Source: DATLZU01 sp035573855
Lineage (GTDB): Bacteria; Nitrospirota; Nitrospiria; Nitrospirales; Nitrospiraceae
Direction: 5' to 3'
Assembly (NCBI GenBank): GCA_035573855.1
Contig: DATLZU010000019.1
Span: 71,532 to 135,531, forward strand
Length of the DNA stretch: 64,000 nt
Below the pieces are notes generated by a model. It worked only from the letters and a program-made list of their open reading frames with translations, had not been told where the DNA came from and did not search any database. Both the position numbers and the translations under genes were made by a program. Of the stretch, positions 24,542 to 32,377 are shown in pieces (position 1 is the first letter of the stretch; every line of letters begins with the position of its first letter).

Positions 24542-24637
24542 ATGGGATGGCCGGGGTAGGGTCAACTAGGTACATCGAGCGAGCACTTTCCGAAGTTGGC
24601 GCTCTGCGAGCAACTGACCCTGCCCCGGCCGTCCCAT
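24542..24637. repeat. Long imperfect inverted repeat between urtE and ureA
   Basis: Arms of 23 bases at 24542-24564 and 24615-24637 (TGGGATGGCCGGGG.. and ..CCCCGGCCGTCCCA) match with two mismatches. Between them lies an inner stem (GAGCG/CGCTC) with a small ACTT/AAGT hairpin. The whole 96-bp element could extrude as one structure. It has no protein-coding content I can support. It could be a non-autonomous mobile element (MITE-like) or an mRNA processing or stabilising structure between urt and ure transcripts. On the minus strand a GGCGCCTTTTTGT stretch follows at about 24461-24473. Confidence 0.7.
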
Positions 24638-24650
24638 CTCCCACCATCTC

Positions 24651-25361
24651 TCACACCACCAAATGCTGCCGCACCTGCTCCTGGCTTAATTCCGTCGTCT
24701 TGCCCGACGCCACCACCGCCCCTTTGGCCATGATCACATAACTATCCGCCAACCTCGCCGCGAACTGCAAACCCTGCTCCACAAGCAGAATGGCGAACCG
24801 TCTTTGGGCTTTGAAACCGATGATTACCTCCTCAATGAGATCCACGATCGAAGGCTGGATTCCCTCGGTCGGTTCGTCCAGTAACAACATCTTGGGCTGG
24901 GACAGCAGCGCTCGCGCGATCGCGAGCTGTTGCTGCTCGCCGCCGCTCAGCACCCCGCCGGGCCGTTCCAGCAGCATGGTCAACTTGGGAAAGAGCGAGA
25001 ACACTTCGTCGAACGCCGCGGCCTCGGAGATCCGATCGTCGGCGGGCGATCCGGCCCAGAAACCGAGTCGCAGATTTTCCCGGACGGTCAGGTGCGGAAA
25101 AATCTCCCGCCCCTGCGGCACATAAGCCAGGCCGCGACGAACCCGCCGGTCCGGCGAGTCTTCCGTGATATCGGCCCCGTTGAACCACACCCGCCCAGAC
25201 CGGACCGGGAGCACGCCCATGATCGCTTTGAGCGTCGTCGTTTTGCCGACCCCATTCCGCCCCATCAGACAGAGGACCTGCCCCGGCTCGACCGCGAACG
25301 AGACGTCGCGCAGGACATGGCTTTCGCCGTAATACACATTCACGCTCTCAAGCTGCAACAT
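24651..25361 (-). CDS. urtE: Urea ABC importer, ATP-binding protein UrtE
   Basis: 236 residues from the ATG at 25361; a GTG at 25385 is the longer alternative. LivF-type nucleotide-binding domain: Walker A GRNGVGKTT (about 36-44), signature LSGGEQQQ, Walker B MLLLDEP with TEGIQPSIV following. The EGIQPSIV form is typical of UrtE as opposed to amino-acid LivF. It pairs with UrtD to power UrtBC. Confidence 0.95.
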   Translation of the reverse strand: MLQLESVNVYYGESHVLRDVSFAVEPGQVLCLMGRNGVGKTTTLKAIMGVLPVRSGRVWFNGADITEDSPDRRVRRGLAYVPQGREIFPHLTVRENLRLGFWAGSPADDRISEAAAFDEVFSLFPKLTMLLERPGGVLSGGEQQQLAIARALLSQPKMLLLDEPTEGIQPSIVDLIEEVIIGFKAQRRFAILLVEQGLQFAARLADSYVIMAKGAVVASGKTTELSQEQVRQHLVV

Positions 25362-25438
25362 CGTCGTCCCGTCTGTCCGTCGCACATATCCCCCGGTCGC
25401 CTGTCGAGGGACGCTTCACACCATCTCGCTTCAGTTCC

Positions 25439-26206
25439 TCAAACATGTGCAATCTTATGATGCCCGAGATAAATTTCGACCACGCGCGGGTCCGCTTGCA
25501 CCTTCTCCACCGGCCCCTCGCAGATCACCGTCCCCTCGTGCAGCACGGTCACGATGTGCGCGATCTGCCGCACGAACTCCATGTCGTGCTCGATCACGAC
25601 GATCGCATGCTTGTCCGCCAACGACTTCAGCAGCACCCCGGTCTGCTCGGTCTCACGATCCGTCATGCCGGCCACCGGTTCGTCCACCAGCAGAAGCGCC
25701 GGATCCTGCAGGATGACCATCCCGATCTCCAGCCACTGCTTTTCGCCGTGCGAGAGCGCGCCGGCGCGGAGATAGGCCTTGTCCTTGAGCCCGATCGTCT
25801 CCAATGTCTCGCCAATTCGCTCCCGCTCCGCCGGCGTCGATTTCCCCAGCAGCGTCGCGAAGACTCCTTTGCTGGGACGGCGCAGGGACAGATCGAGGTT
25901 TTCCCAGACCGTCAGGTTGGAATAAATCGACGGGGCTTGGAACTTCCGGCCGATGCCCAACTGTGCGATCTCGTGTTCACGAAGACCGATGAGATCGGTG
26001 TCCTTACCGAAAATCACCCGGCCGGCGACCGGCTTGACCTTGCCGGAGATGACATCGAGCAGTGTGGTCTTGCCCGCCCCGTTCGGACCGATGACCACGC
26101 GCAGCTCGTAATAGTCCACGATGAAATTCAGGTTGTCGAGGGCTTTGAAGCCGTCGTATTCGACGGTCACGCCCTCGAGATAGATGATGGACCCGCGCTC
26201 GGCCAC
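25439..26206 (-). CDS. urtD: Urea ABC importer, ATP-binding protein UrtD
   Basis: 255 residues, LivG-type ATPase. It starts at a GTG with AAAGGTGG upstream. Walker A GPNGAGKTT (about 40-48), signature LSHGEKQW, Walker B LLLVDEP with VAGMTD, the UrtD form. It ends DPRVVEIYLGHHKIAHV. It lies 77 bp upstream of urtE and 102 bp downstream of urtC, with a word-repeat hairpin in the latter gap. Confidence 0.95.
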   Translation of the reverse strand: MAERGSIIYLEGVTVEYDGFKALDNLNFIVDYYELRVVIGPNGAGKTTLLDVISGKVKPVAGRVIFGKDTDLIGLREHEIAQLGIGRKFQAPSIYSNLTVWENLDLSLRRPSKGVFATLLGKSTPAERERIGETLETIGLKDKAYLRAGALSHGEKQWLEIGMVILQDPALLLVDEPVAGMTDRETEQTGVLLKSLADKHAIVVIEHDMEFVRQIAHIVTVLHEGTVICEGPVEKVQADPRVVEIYLGHHKIAHV

Positions 26207-26220
26207 AAACCACCTTTGGT

Positions 26221-26306
26221 GAAATTATGAATGTTGAATTCTGTCTGAATGATGAACGGCGCGGCCTCCATCAATTCATAATTCAGAACTCATAATTCAG
26301 AATTTA
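26221..26306. repeat. Hairpin-forming ATGAAT/ATTCAT word repeat between urtC and urtD
   Basis: The spacer reads as variants of ATTATGAAT and GAATTCTG on one side and TTCATAATTCAG on the other, around a GC core (GGCGCGGCC). It can fold into a long AT-rich imperfect hairpin. The base composition is unlike the surrounding genes. Same kind of object as the TCAGC spacers but with different words. Role unknown. Confidence 0.55.
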
Positions 26307-26308
26307 GC

Positions 26309-27448
26309 TCACCCCTTGCTCGCCGGTTCCGGCACAATCATCGGTTTGTGCAACCCGCGCCAGCCCACCCGCAACTTTCGGCCCAACCCGACCAGGCCGT
26401 CCGGGAACACCAGCACCACCGCGACGAAGAGGCCGCCCAAAAAGAACGGCCAAAGGTTCGGGAAATGGTTGGTCAGGATACTCCGCGCCCAATTCACGCC
26501 CACCGCCCCGACGATCGCCCCGATCAGCGTGCCGCGTCCGCCGACCGCGACCCAAATAACCATCTCCAAGGATGGCAAGACGCCGATCTGGGCCGGCGTA
26601 ATGATCCCCACCTGCGGCACGTACAGCATGCCGGCGAGTCCGGCCAAAGCCGCGGAGACGACAAAGACAAACAGCTTGTAGTTGGCCGGCGAATACCCGG
26701 AGAAGAGCACCCGTTGTTCGCTGTCGCGGATGGCCACCAAGACCTTGCCGGTTCGGGATCGGACGATCCAGCGACACAGGAGATAGGCCGCCCCTAAGCA
26801 CAGCACCGTGATGACATAGAGGGCGCGCTGCGTGCCCGGTTCGCTCAGCTGGAAGCCGAGGAGCTTCTTGAAATCGGTTAACCCGTTGGTGCCGCCCAGG
26901 TTGGTCTCGTTGCGATTAAAGACCAGCCACGCCGAGAGCGCCAAGGCCTGGGTGATGATGGCAAAATAGACCCCCTTGATCCGGCTCCGGAACGCCAGGA
27001 ACCCGAACACCAAGGCAAAGAGCGTCGGGACAAGAAGCGCGGCGGCGAAGGCGAACGGAAAACTATAGAACGGCTTCCAAAACAGCGGCAGTTCCTTCAC
27101 CTGGTTCCACACCATGAAGTCCGGCAACTCGCTGCCGTACACGCTCTCGGTGCCGATCGCCAGCATGAGATGCATCCCGATGGCATAGGCTCCGAGGCCG
27201 AAGAACACGCCGTGTCCCAAACTCAAAAGGCCGGTATAGCCCCAGATCAGATCGAGACCCAGCGCCAGAATGGCAAAGGCGAGGAATTTGCCGAAGCGGT
27301 TGAGGGTGAAGTCCGAGACACGGAGCCAGGAATCTTCCGCCGGCAGGACGTTCAGCAGGGGGAGAAGGACGAGGAGGAAGAAGCCGACCAACCAAAACGC
27401 AAGCCCTTCCCGGTCACGTTTCTCGTCTCTCGGTCGCTCTTCGCTCAT
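26309..27448 (-). CDS. urtC: Urea ABC importer, permease UrtC
   Basis: 379 residues from the ATG at 27448 (GGGGAG upstream). A GTG at 27484 that overlaps the urtB stop (GTGA) is an alternative giving 391 residues. LivM-type permease with about nine membrane segments; GYTGLLSLGHGVFFGLGAYAIG and the loop VAIRDSEQRVLFSGY are family marks. It forms the channel with UrtB. Confidence 0.94.
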   Translation of the reverse strand: MSEERPRDEKRDREGLAFWLVGFFLLVLLPLLNVLPAEDSWLRVSDFTLNRFGKFLAFAILALGLDLIWGYTGLLSLGHGVFFGLGAYAIGMHLMLAIGTESVYGSELPDFMVWNQVKELPLFWKPFYSFPFAFAAALLVPTLFALVFGFLAFRSRIKGVYFAIITQALALSAWLVFNRNETNLGGTNGLTDFKKLLGFQLSEPGTQRALYVITVLCLGAAYLLCRWIVRSRTGKVLVAIRDSEQRVLFSGYSPANYKLFVFVVSAALAGLAGMLYVPQVGIITPAQIGVLPSLEMVIWVAVGGRGTLIGAIVGAVGVNWARSILTNHFPNLWPFFLGGLFVAVVLVFPDGLVGLGRKLRVGWRGLHKPMIVPEPASKG

Positions 27449-27480
27449 GCCGCTCCCCGACCATGCCGCCCGCGCGATTG

Positions 27481-29046
27481 TCACTCAACGTATCGTCCTC
27501 TAATCGCGAACAGCCCCGAAGGCCGCCACTGCAGGAACAGAATCACGAGTGCCAGGATGAGGACTTTACCATAGACGGCCCCCAAACTGGGCTCCAACAA
27601 TTTGTTGAGCCCCCCGATACCGAGCGCCGCGACGATCGTGCCCATCAACTTCCCCACCCCGCCGGTGACGACCACCATGAAGGAGTCCACGATATAGTTC
27701 TGGCCTAAGCCCGGTTCGACGTTGCCGATCAGCGTGAGCGCGCACCCGGCCACCCCCGCCAGCCCCGACCCGAAGGCGAAGGTGTAGGCGTCGACCTTCC
27801 TGGTAGGGATGCCCAGACAGGCGCTCATGTTGCGGTTCTGCATCACGGCCCGGACCCGCAAGCCCAGCCCGGATCGGAACAGCAGGAGATAGATGCCGGC
27901 GACGCATGCGATGGACAACGCAATGATGAAGAGCCGGTTGTACGGCAGATAAACCCCCACCATGATCTGCCAGCCGCCACTCAGCCAACTGGGGGCAACC
28001 ACCGCGGTGAGGTCCCCGAAGTACACGCGAGCGGCTTGGATCATGATGAGGCTGAGCCCCCAGGTCGCCAACATGGTTTCCAAAGGCCGCCCGTACAGGA
28101 AGCGGATGACGGTCACCTCCAGAACCAGCCCGAACAGCGCGGCAACCAGAAAGGAAAGAGGCATGGAAAGCAAAAAATAATAATCGAAGAGGTCGGGCGG
28201 AAGATAGGCTTTAAAACATTCCTGCGTGACGAACGTGGCATAGGCCCCCACCATCATCAATTCGCCGTGGGCCATGTTGATCACACCCATCAATCCGAAG
28301 ACAATGGCCAGGCCTATGGACATGATCAACAAGATCGAACTGAGACTGATCCCCCTGAAGAGGGTCTCGAAGGCGCCGGCCCAGGCCGCCCAAACCTCGA
28401 TGCGCTCGATAGCCTGGGTTGCAGCCATCGCGAGGGTCTTCTGCTCGCCGGTCGCGTTGGGATCAGCGGCAGCCTGCGCCAGTTCTTTCAAGGCAGGCAC
28501 GGCGTTCTGACTCCGCAGCTCACTCAACTTAACGGCCGCCGCCATTTTGGCGGCCGGGTCGTCGGCAGCCAGCTTCAACAGATACGCCGCCTCCTCCATG
28601 GTGTACCGCACCCAACGATTCGGCTCGCGGGAAGCGGCCTGCTCCAGCCACGGGATCGCCTCCAGCCGGCCAAGCATCCCCAAGTCCGTCGCCGCCGAGC
28701 GACGCTCATCGGGCTCCGGACTTGTCAATTTGGCGCGGTTCTTGAGCAGATCCATGACCGGCTTGATCGCCTGCCGAAGGCCGCGATCCGCGTCCGCCCG
28801 AATCTCGTCCAGACGGGGCAGCAGGCTCTCGTCTCCCTCCTCGATGAGCGTGCGGACCGCTGCTTCCCGCACCGTCTCATCCTCGCTCGACAAGTCTGCC
28901 AGCGCTCGCTCGACCGCGGGCGGAGGAGTAGGCGCCTCGGCCCCCTCGGCCGCCATCACCGCTCCACTTCCCCACAGCGCAAGCAGGAGGGCAAGCGGTC
29001 CGGCACCCATCAAAAACGGTCGCCTTCTAAACTTCGAGAGGATCAC
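27481..29046 (-). CDS. urtB: Urea ABC importer, permease UrtB with periplasmic N-terminal domain
   Basis: 521 residues from the GTG at 29046. A signal peptide (to about residue 33, VMAAEG) is followed by a helical HEAT-like region of about 180 residues (roughly 35-215; repeated motifs such as EDETVREAAVRTLIEEGDESLLPRLDE kept in one phase) and then the LivH-type permease (about 230-515; GLMGVINMAHGELMMVGAY, MQNRNMSACLG). The long exported N-terminal region is known in other UrtB proteins and is absent from amino-acid LivH. The start is tentative: an ATG at about residue 12 of this reading is also possible. Confidence 0.93.
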   Translation of the reverse strand: MILSKFRRRPFLMGAGPLALLLALWGSGAVMAAEGAEAPTPPPAVERALADLSSEDETVREAAVRTLIEEGDESLLPRLDEIRADADRGLRQAIKPVMDLLKNRAKLTSPEPDERRSAATDLGMLGRLEAIPWLEQAASREPNRWVRYTMEEAAYLLKLAADDPAAKMAAAVKLSELRSQNAVPALKELAQAAADPNATGEQKTLAMAATQAIERIEVWAAWAGAFETLFRGISLSSILLIMSIGLAIVFGLMGVINMAHGELMMVGAYATFVTQECFKAYLPPDLFDYYFLLSMPLSFLVAALFGLVLEVTVIRFLYGRPLETMLATWGLSLIMIQAARVYFGDLTAVVAPSWLSGGWQIMVGVYLPYNRLFIIALSIACVAGIYLLLFRSGLGLRVRAVMQNRNMSACLGIPTRKVDAYTFAFGSGLAGVAGCALTLIGNVEPGLGQNYIVDSFMVVVTGGVGKLMGTIVAALGIGGLNKLLEPSLGAVYGKVLILALVILFLQWRPSGLFAIRGRYVE

Positions 29047-29090
29047 GACATTTTCACCGTCTGAATAAGCCCTCGGCGAACCTCCGCTGG

Positions 29091-29122
29091 ATAAAAATAC
29101 GGGTGGCACCGCCCTAGGTGCC
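29091..29122 (-). terminator. Possible weak terminator/attenuator between urtA and urtB
   Basis: GGCACC/GGTGCC hairpin (29105-29122) followed on the minus strand by ACCCG and then TATTTTTAT. The stem is short and the U-tract displaced by five bases, so termination would be partial. Such hairpins after binding-protein genes usually lower expression of the downstream permease genes. The rest of the 242-bp spacer holds no gene. Confidence 0.35.
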
Positions 29123-29288
29123 TGTCCGTGCGGAGCAGGGTCCCTACACTGGATGGGGTGCAAGCCTGCGCCCGTTGCAACGGAAAAGAGCAACAGGTTC
29201 CCGGTCGTCGGTGCGGGACCCGCATTCTCACATCCTAACCTGCACAAATCCGAAACACGCGGGCGGCATTAACCCGCTTATGCTTCGA

Positions 29289-30656
29289 TCAGGCTTTCTT
29301 TTGATACGTCCCCTGGTGCTTCACCCAATCGCATCCCTTGTCCGGATTGGTGTACTCGCTCCAGGGCTCCGGCTTGACCAACCCTTTGCTCTGCCAGACC
29401 ACTTTGAACTGCCCATCTTTCAGGATCTCTCCGATCAAAACCGGCTTGTAGGTGTGGTGATTGGTTTCATCCATCTTCTTCTTGCCACCCGGCGCCATGA
29501 ACTCCATGCCGTATACTGCCTTACGGACTTTGTCGACCTCAATCGAGCCAGCTTTTTCCACCGCCTGTTTCCACACATAGACCCCGAAATAGGCCGCTTC
29601 GATCGGATCATCGGTGACGCGTTTGTCTCCGTCCGGCAAATTGTTCTTCTTGCAGTAGGCCTTGAAGTCGTCCACGAATTTCTTGTTCTCCGGCGTGTCG
29701 ATGCTCTGGAAGTAGTTCCAGGCCGCCAGGTGTCCGACCAGCGCCGTCGTATCCATGCCGCGCAGCTCGTCCTCGGCCACGCTGAAGGCCATGATCGGCG
29801 CGTCTTCCGCGCGCAATCCCTGATTGGCGAATTCCTTGTAGAAGGGCACGTTGCTGTCGCCGTTGATCGTGCTGATCACGCAGGCGCCGCCGCCGGCCGC
29901 GAACTTTTTGATCTTGCCGACGATGGTCTGATAGTCCTGGTGATGGAACGGCGTGTATTCTTCCATGATGTTGGCCGGGGGCACTTTCTTGGCCAGCAGC
30001 ATCGCCCGCAGGATCTTGTTGGTCGTGCGAGGATACACATAGTCCGTCCCCAAGAGATAGAACTTCTTGAACGCGCCGCCTTCCTTGCTCATCAAGTATT
30101 CCACCGCCGGCACCGCCTGCTGATTCACCGCCGCGCCGGTGTAGAACACGTTGCGCGAACATTCCTCGCCTTCGTACTGCACCGGATAAAAGAGCAGGCC
30201 GTTGTTCTTCTCGAACACCGGCAGCACGGACTTGCGGCTGACCGAGGTCCAGCACCCGAACACGACCGCCACCTTGTCCTGCAACAGCAACTGCTTGGCC
30301 TTTTCGGCGAAGAGATCCCAGTTGGACGCGGGGTCCACCACGACGGGCTGGATCTTGCGGCCCATCACGCCGCCTTTGGCGTTGATTTCCTCCACCGCCA
30401 TCAGGACCACGTCACGGAGAGAGACTTCGCTGATCGCCATCGTGCCGCTCAAGGAGTGCAGCACACCGATCTTGATCGGCTCCTTGTCCGCGGCGTAGGA
30501 CAGGGCCCAGTGGCCCAGATTGCCCAGCAACGCGGCAATGCCCACCCCGGCAGCGGCCTTGGTGCTCTGCGTCAGGAACTCGCGGCGGGAGGGGTGCTGA
30601 TCGGTGCTCGCTTCCTGCGGTGCCTTGGCTGATTCATGGGGTTTCGTCTCGTTCAT
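29289..30656 (-). CDS. urtA: Urea ABC importer, substrate-binding protein UrtA
   Basis: 455 residues from the ATG at 30656, seven bases after a GGAG. A Tat signal (SRREFLTQS, about 24-32) means export in folded form. The mature part begins about KEPIKIGVLHSLSGTMAISE, the UrtA signature, and includes YPVQYEGEECSRNVFYTGAAVNQQ, which distinguishes UrtA from FmdD and amino-acid LivJ. It captures urea outside the inner membrane for UrtBCDE. It lies downstream of the porin gene. Confidence 0.96.
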   Translation of the reverse strand: MNETKPHESAKAPQEASTDQHPSRREFLTQSTKAAAGVGIAALLGNLGHWALSYAADKEPIKIGVLHSLSGTMAISEVSLRDVVLMAVEEINAKGGVMGRKIQPVVVDPASNWDLFAEKAKQLLLQDKVAVVFGCWTSVSRKSVLPVFEKNNGLLFYPVQYEGEECSRNVFYTGAAVNQQAVPAVEYLMSKEGGAFKKFYLLGTDYVYPRTTNKILRAMLLAKKVPPANIMEEYTPFHHQDYQTIVGKIKKFAAGGGACVISTINGDSNVPFYKEFANQGLRAEDAPIMAFSVAEDELRGMDTTALVGHLAAWNYFQSIDTPENKKFVDDFKAYCKKNNLPDGDKRVTDDPIEAAYFGVYVWKQAVEKAGSIEVDKVRKAVYGMEFMAPGGKKKMDETNHHTYKPVLIGEILKDGQFKVVWQSKGLVKPEPWSEYTNPDKGCDWVKHQGTYQKKA

Positions 30657-30672
30657 GTTCACGCTCCTTTTG

Positions 30673-30738
30673 ATATCAGCTATCAGTTTTCAGTTCTCAG
30701 CGATCAGCTTTTTGCCGAGGGCTGACCGCTGACGGCTC
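30673..30738. repeat. Hairpin-forming TCAGC/GCTGA word repeat between porin and urtA
   Basis: The plus strand reads ATATCAGCTATCAG, TTTTCAGTTCTCAG, CGATCAGC, then GGGCTGACCGCTGACGGC. The two halves are complementary around a TTTTTGCCGAG centre. It shares words with 21787-21850. It occupies nearly the whole 90-bp gap, so it may act as an mRNA end or processing hairpin between the porin and urtA. Confidence 0.55.
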
Positions 30739-30744
30739 GCTGCG

Positions 30745-32118
30745 TCAGAAGTTGTACCAGAAGGCAATATTGTAGGTATCGCCTTGATAATGCTGGCTCC
30801 CCGTCCCAACGGCCCAGGTCGTCCACAGGTGTTGCCATTCCAACCCGATATAGAAATCGGACCAGATGGGGTGAATGGCCGTGAGATAGGTGCGGTAGTT
30901 GCTTTTGTACTGCGTGTCCACGTTGACGGTGCTTCCCCGGACGTCCTGGTCGAGCGGGTTGTCCATGCCGGCCCCGGCCAGGAACGTGTATTTGCGCGAG
31001 GCGGCCCAACTCAACTGGCCCCATCCCATCAAGGTCCGGATGGGTTTGCCGGTGGTCAGGTTCAGATCCTGACCGAAGCGGAAGAACTCCTGCCCCAAGG
31101 CCTGTCCATAGGCCAATTCACCAGAAAATTTCAGGACCTTGGTGAGCGGGATCACCACTTCGCCGCCGACGAGGTAGGAGTTGATGTCGCGGCCGGAGGT
31201 GAAGTTCCCGCCGAAACCGGTTGGAGATCCTGCATACGGTGCAGACCGATAATATCGATAGGCCGCGCTGACCGCCAGCAACATTCCGTCTTTGCTGTAG
31301 GCGAACCGGGTTCCGTAATAGGGATGCTGAATCGGGTCGCTGAACGCATCGTTCGATGCTCCCCCAGGAACAGGGTTATCTCCCTGCGCAACCTTCGGCG
31401 TAGCCTGCGGCCGAACCTGGCGCTGGCCGGCAATCGCATAGAGCCCGCGCTCGAACCGCATCACGGTGATCACGCCTTCCAGGTTCTCGTTGAATTGATA
31501 CCGGAAGGTGATCTGCGGAATACGCTGCCAGAGATTCCCCCCATACCCCATGATCGAGAAGTCGATCAGGTCCGGATGCAACGCCATCACTGGGGTCCAG
31601 TCCTGACCGACGGTCAAGCTCAACTCTTTATACGTGTAGCGTGCGTAGGCGAGCCTTAGACGCGGCGGCAGGTTTCCAGCATTGTCCTTTTCGCCATAGA
31701 AATCCGCCTCAACCACCCCTGTCAGGGTATGCACTCCATCGGTCCGGTCGGCCCGGATGCCGAACACACTGTAGCGGGGATTCAACGTGCTGGTATTGTG
31801 GCTGTTGCTGCCGGCAGCGGTCGCGTACCCGTTGAACTGGGCCGGATCCAAAGGATTCGTGTTTCTGTTGCTGTAAATCCCATCGAGCTCGATGCGCCCG
31901 TACGGTGTAATGCTGCCCCTGCCTTCCTGCGTGAAGATCGGCGCCAAGCACCCCGGGCACATATGCACGGGTTTGTCTTCCTGCTGTTGAGCCAGGCGCC
32001 TCGCGCCCTCTGCTTCTCCCGCCGCCTGCTGCGCCCACGCCGGCGGAGCGAAGAGCATCATAGCTACGACGGCCGTCATCCACAGGCCGCAGCCGGCTCT
32101 CCTGATGGACGTGCTCAT
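30745..32118 (-). CDS. Outer-membrane porin (probably for urea or other small N compounds)
   Basis: 457 residues. Signal peptide to about AWA-Q (residue 29). A CPGC pair follows at about 54-57 in a short pre-barrel segment, then a beta-rich region from GSITPYGRIELDGIY to a C-terminal phenylalanine (AFWYNF), the sign of an outer-membrane barrel inserted by BAM. Alternating aromatic strands (LRLAYARYTYKELSLTVGQDW, RYSVFGIRADR) fit a trimeric porin of the DcaP-like kind. The substrate is inferred only from position: first gene before urtABCDE and urease. It has its own promoter and ANTAR-type leader (32190-32344). Confidence 0.85.
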   Translation of the reverse strand: MSTSIRRAGCGLWMTAVVAMMLFAPPAWAQQAAGEAEGARRLAQQQEDKPVHMCPGCLAPIFTQEGRGSITPYGRIELDGIYSNRNTNPLDPAQFNGYATAAGSNSHNTSTLNPRYSVFGIRADRTDGVHTLTGVVEADFYGEKDNAGNLPPRLRLAYARYTYKELSLTVGQDWTPVMALHPDLIDFSIMGYGGNLWQRIPQITFRYQFNENLEGVITVMRFERGLYAIAGQRQVRPQATPKVAQGDNPVPGGASNDAFSDPIQHPYYGTRFAYSKDGMLLAVSAAYRYYRSAPYAGSPTGFGGNFTSGRDINSYLVGGEVVIPLTKVLKFSGELAYGQALGQEFFRFGQDLNLTTGKPIRTLMGWGQLSWAASRKYTFLAGAGMDNPLDQDVRGSTVNVDTQYKSNYRTYLTAIHPIWSDFYIGLEWQHLWTTWAVGTGSQHYQGDTYNIAFWYNF

Positions 32119-32189
32119 ATCCCTCCCTCCCGGTCATCTCAAGCGATGATCGTCGATCACACACCCGGACCGGCGGGCGGTCGAGCCCC

Positions 32190-32233
32190 AAAAAAAAGCG
32201 CCCTTCCGGTCCGACTCCGGACCAAAAGGACGC
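32190..32233 (-). terminator. Intrinsic terminator in the porin leader
   Basis: GCGTCCTTTT (32224-32233) pairs over ten positions with GGAAGGGCGC (32198-32207), with an inner GGTCCG/CGGACC stem. Eight T residues follow on the minus strand (32190-32197). The 5' arm contains GCGTCC, which is also the 3' arm of the second ANTAR-type hairpin, so only one of them can form. It lies about 75 bases upstream of the porin ATG. Confidence 0.85.
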
Positions 32234-32293
32234 CGTTGTCCTCCCCTCGTTCTGAATTCCGCGGCGGTGCGAAGACCCCCTTGTCCCCGCACC
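32227..32293 (-). promoter_or_regulatory. ANTAR-type tandem-hairpin antiterminator ahead of the porin-urt-ure block
   Basis: Hairpin 1 (32266-32293): stem GGTGCGGGGAC/GTCTTCGCACC (11 bp with two G-U pairs), loop AAGGGG. Hairpin 2 (32227-32242): stem AGGAC/GTCCT, loop AACGGC. Both loops are six bases with A1 and G4. The linker is 23 bases. Hairpin 2 shares GTCC with the terminator at 32198-32233. The order promoter, hairpin 1, hairpin 2, terminator is the same as at 19289-19427, although the stems differ in sequence, so the structure and the loop bases are what is conserved. This is the ANTAR RNA target pattern. Confidence 0.8.
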
Positions 32294-32314
32294 GACGGAT
32301 TTGACGGTGGGTTG

Positions 32315-32344
32315 CTTATAATCTTCCCCCGTTTATTCTGTCAA
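32315..32344 (-). promoter_or_regulatory. Sigma-70 promoter of the porin leader
   Basis: The minus strand reads TTGACA, 18 bases, TATAAG. The start would be near 32308, giving a leader of about 190 bases. It lies back to back with the plus-strand gene at 32378. Confidence 0.8.
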
Positions 32345-32377
32345 GGGGGTCTTGTGATGTGCTAGACTAGCGCCGCT

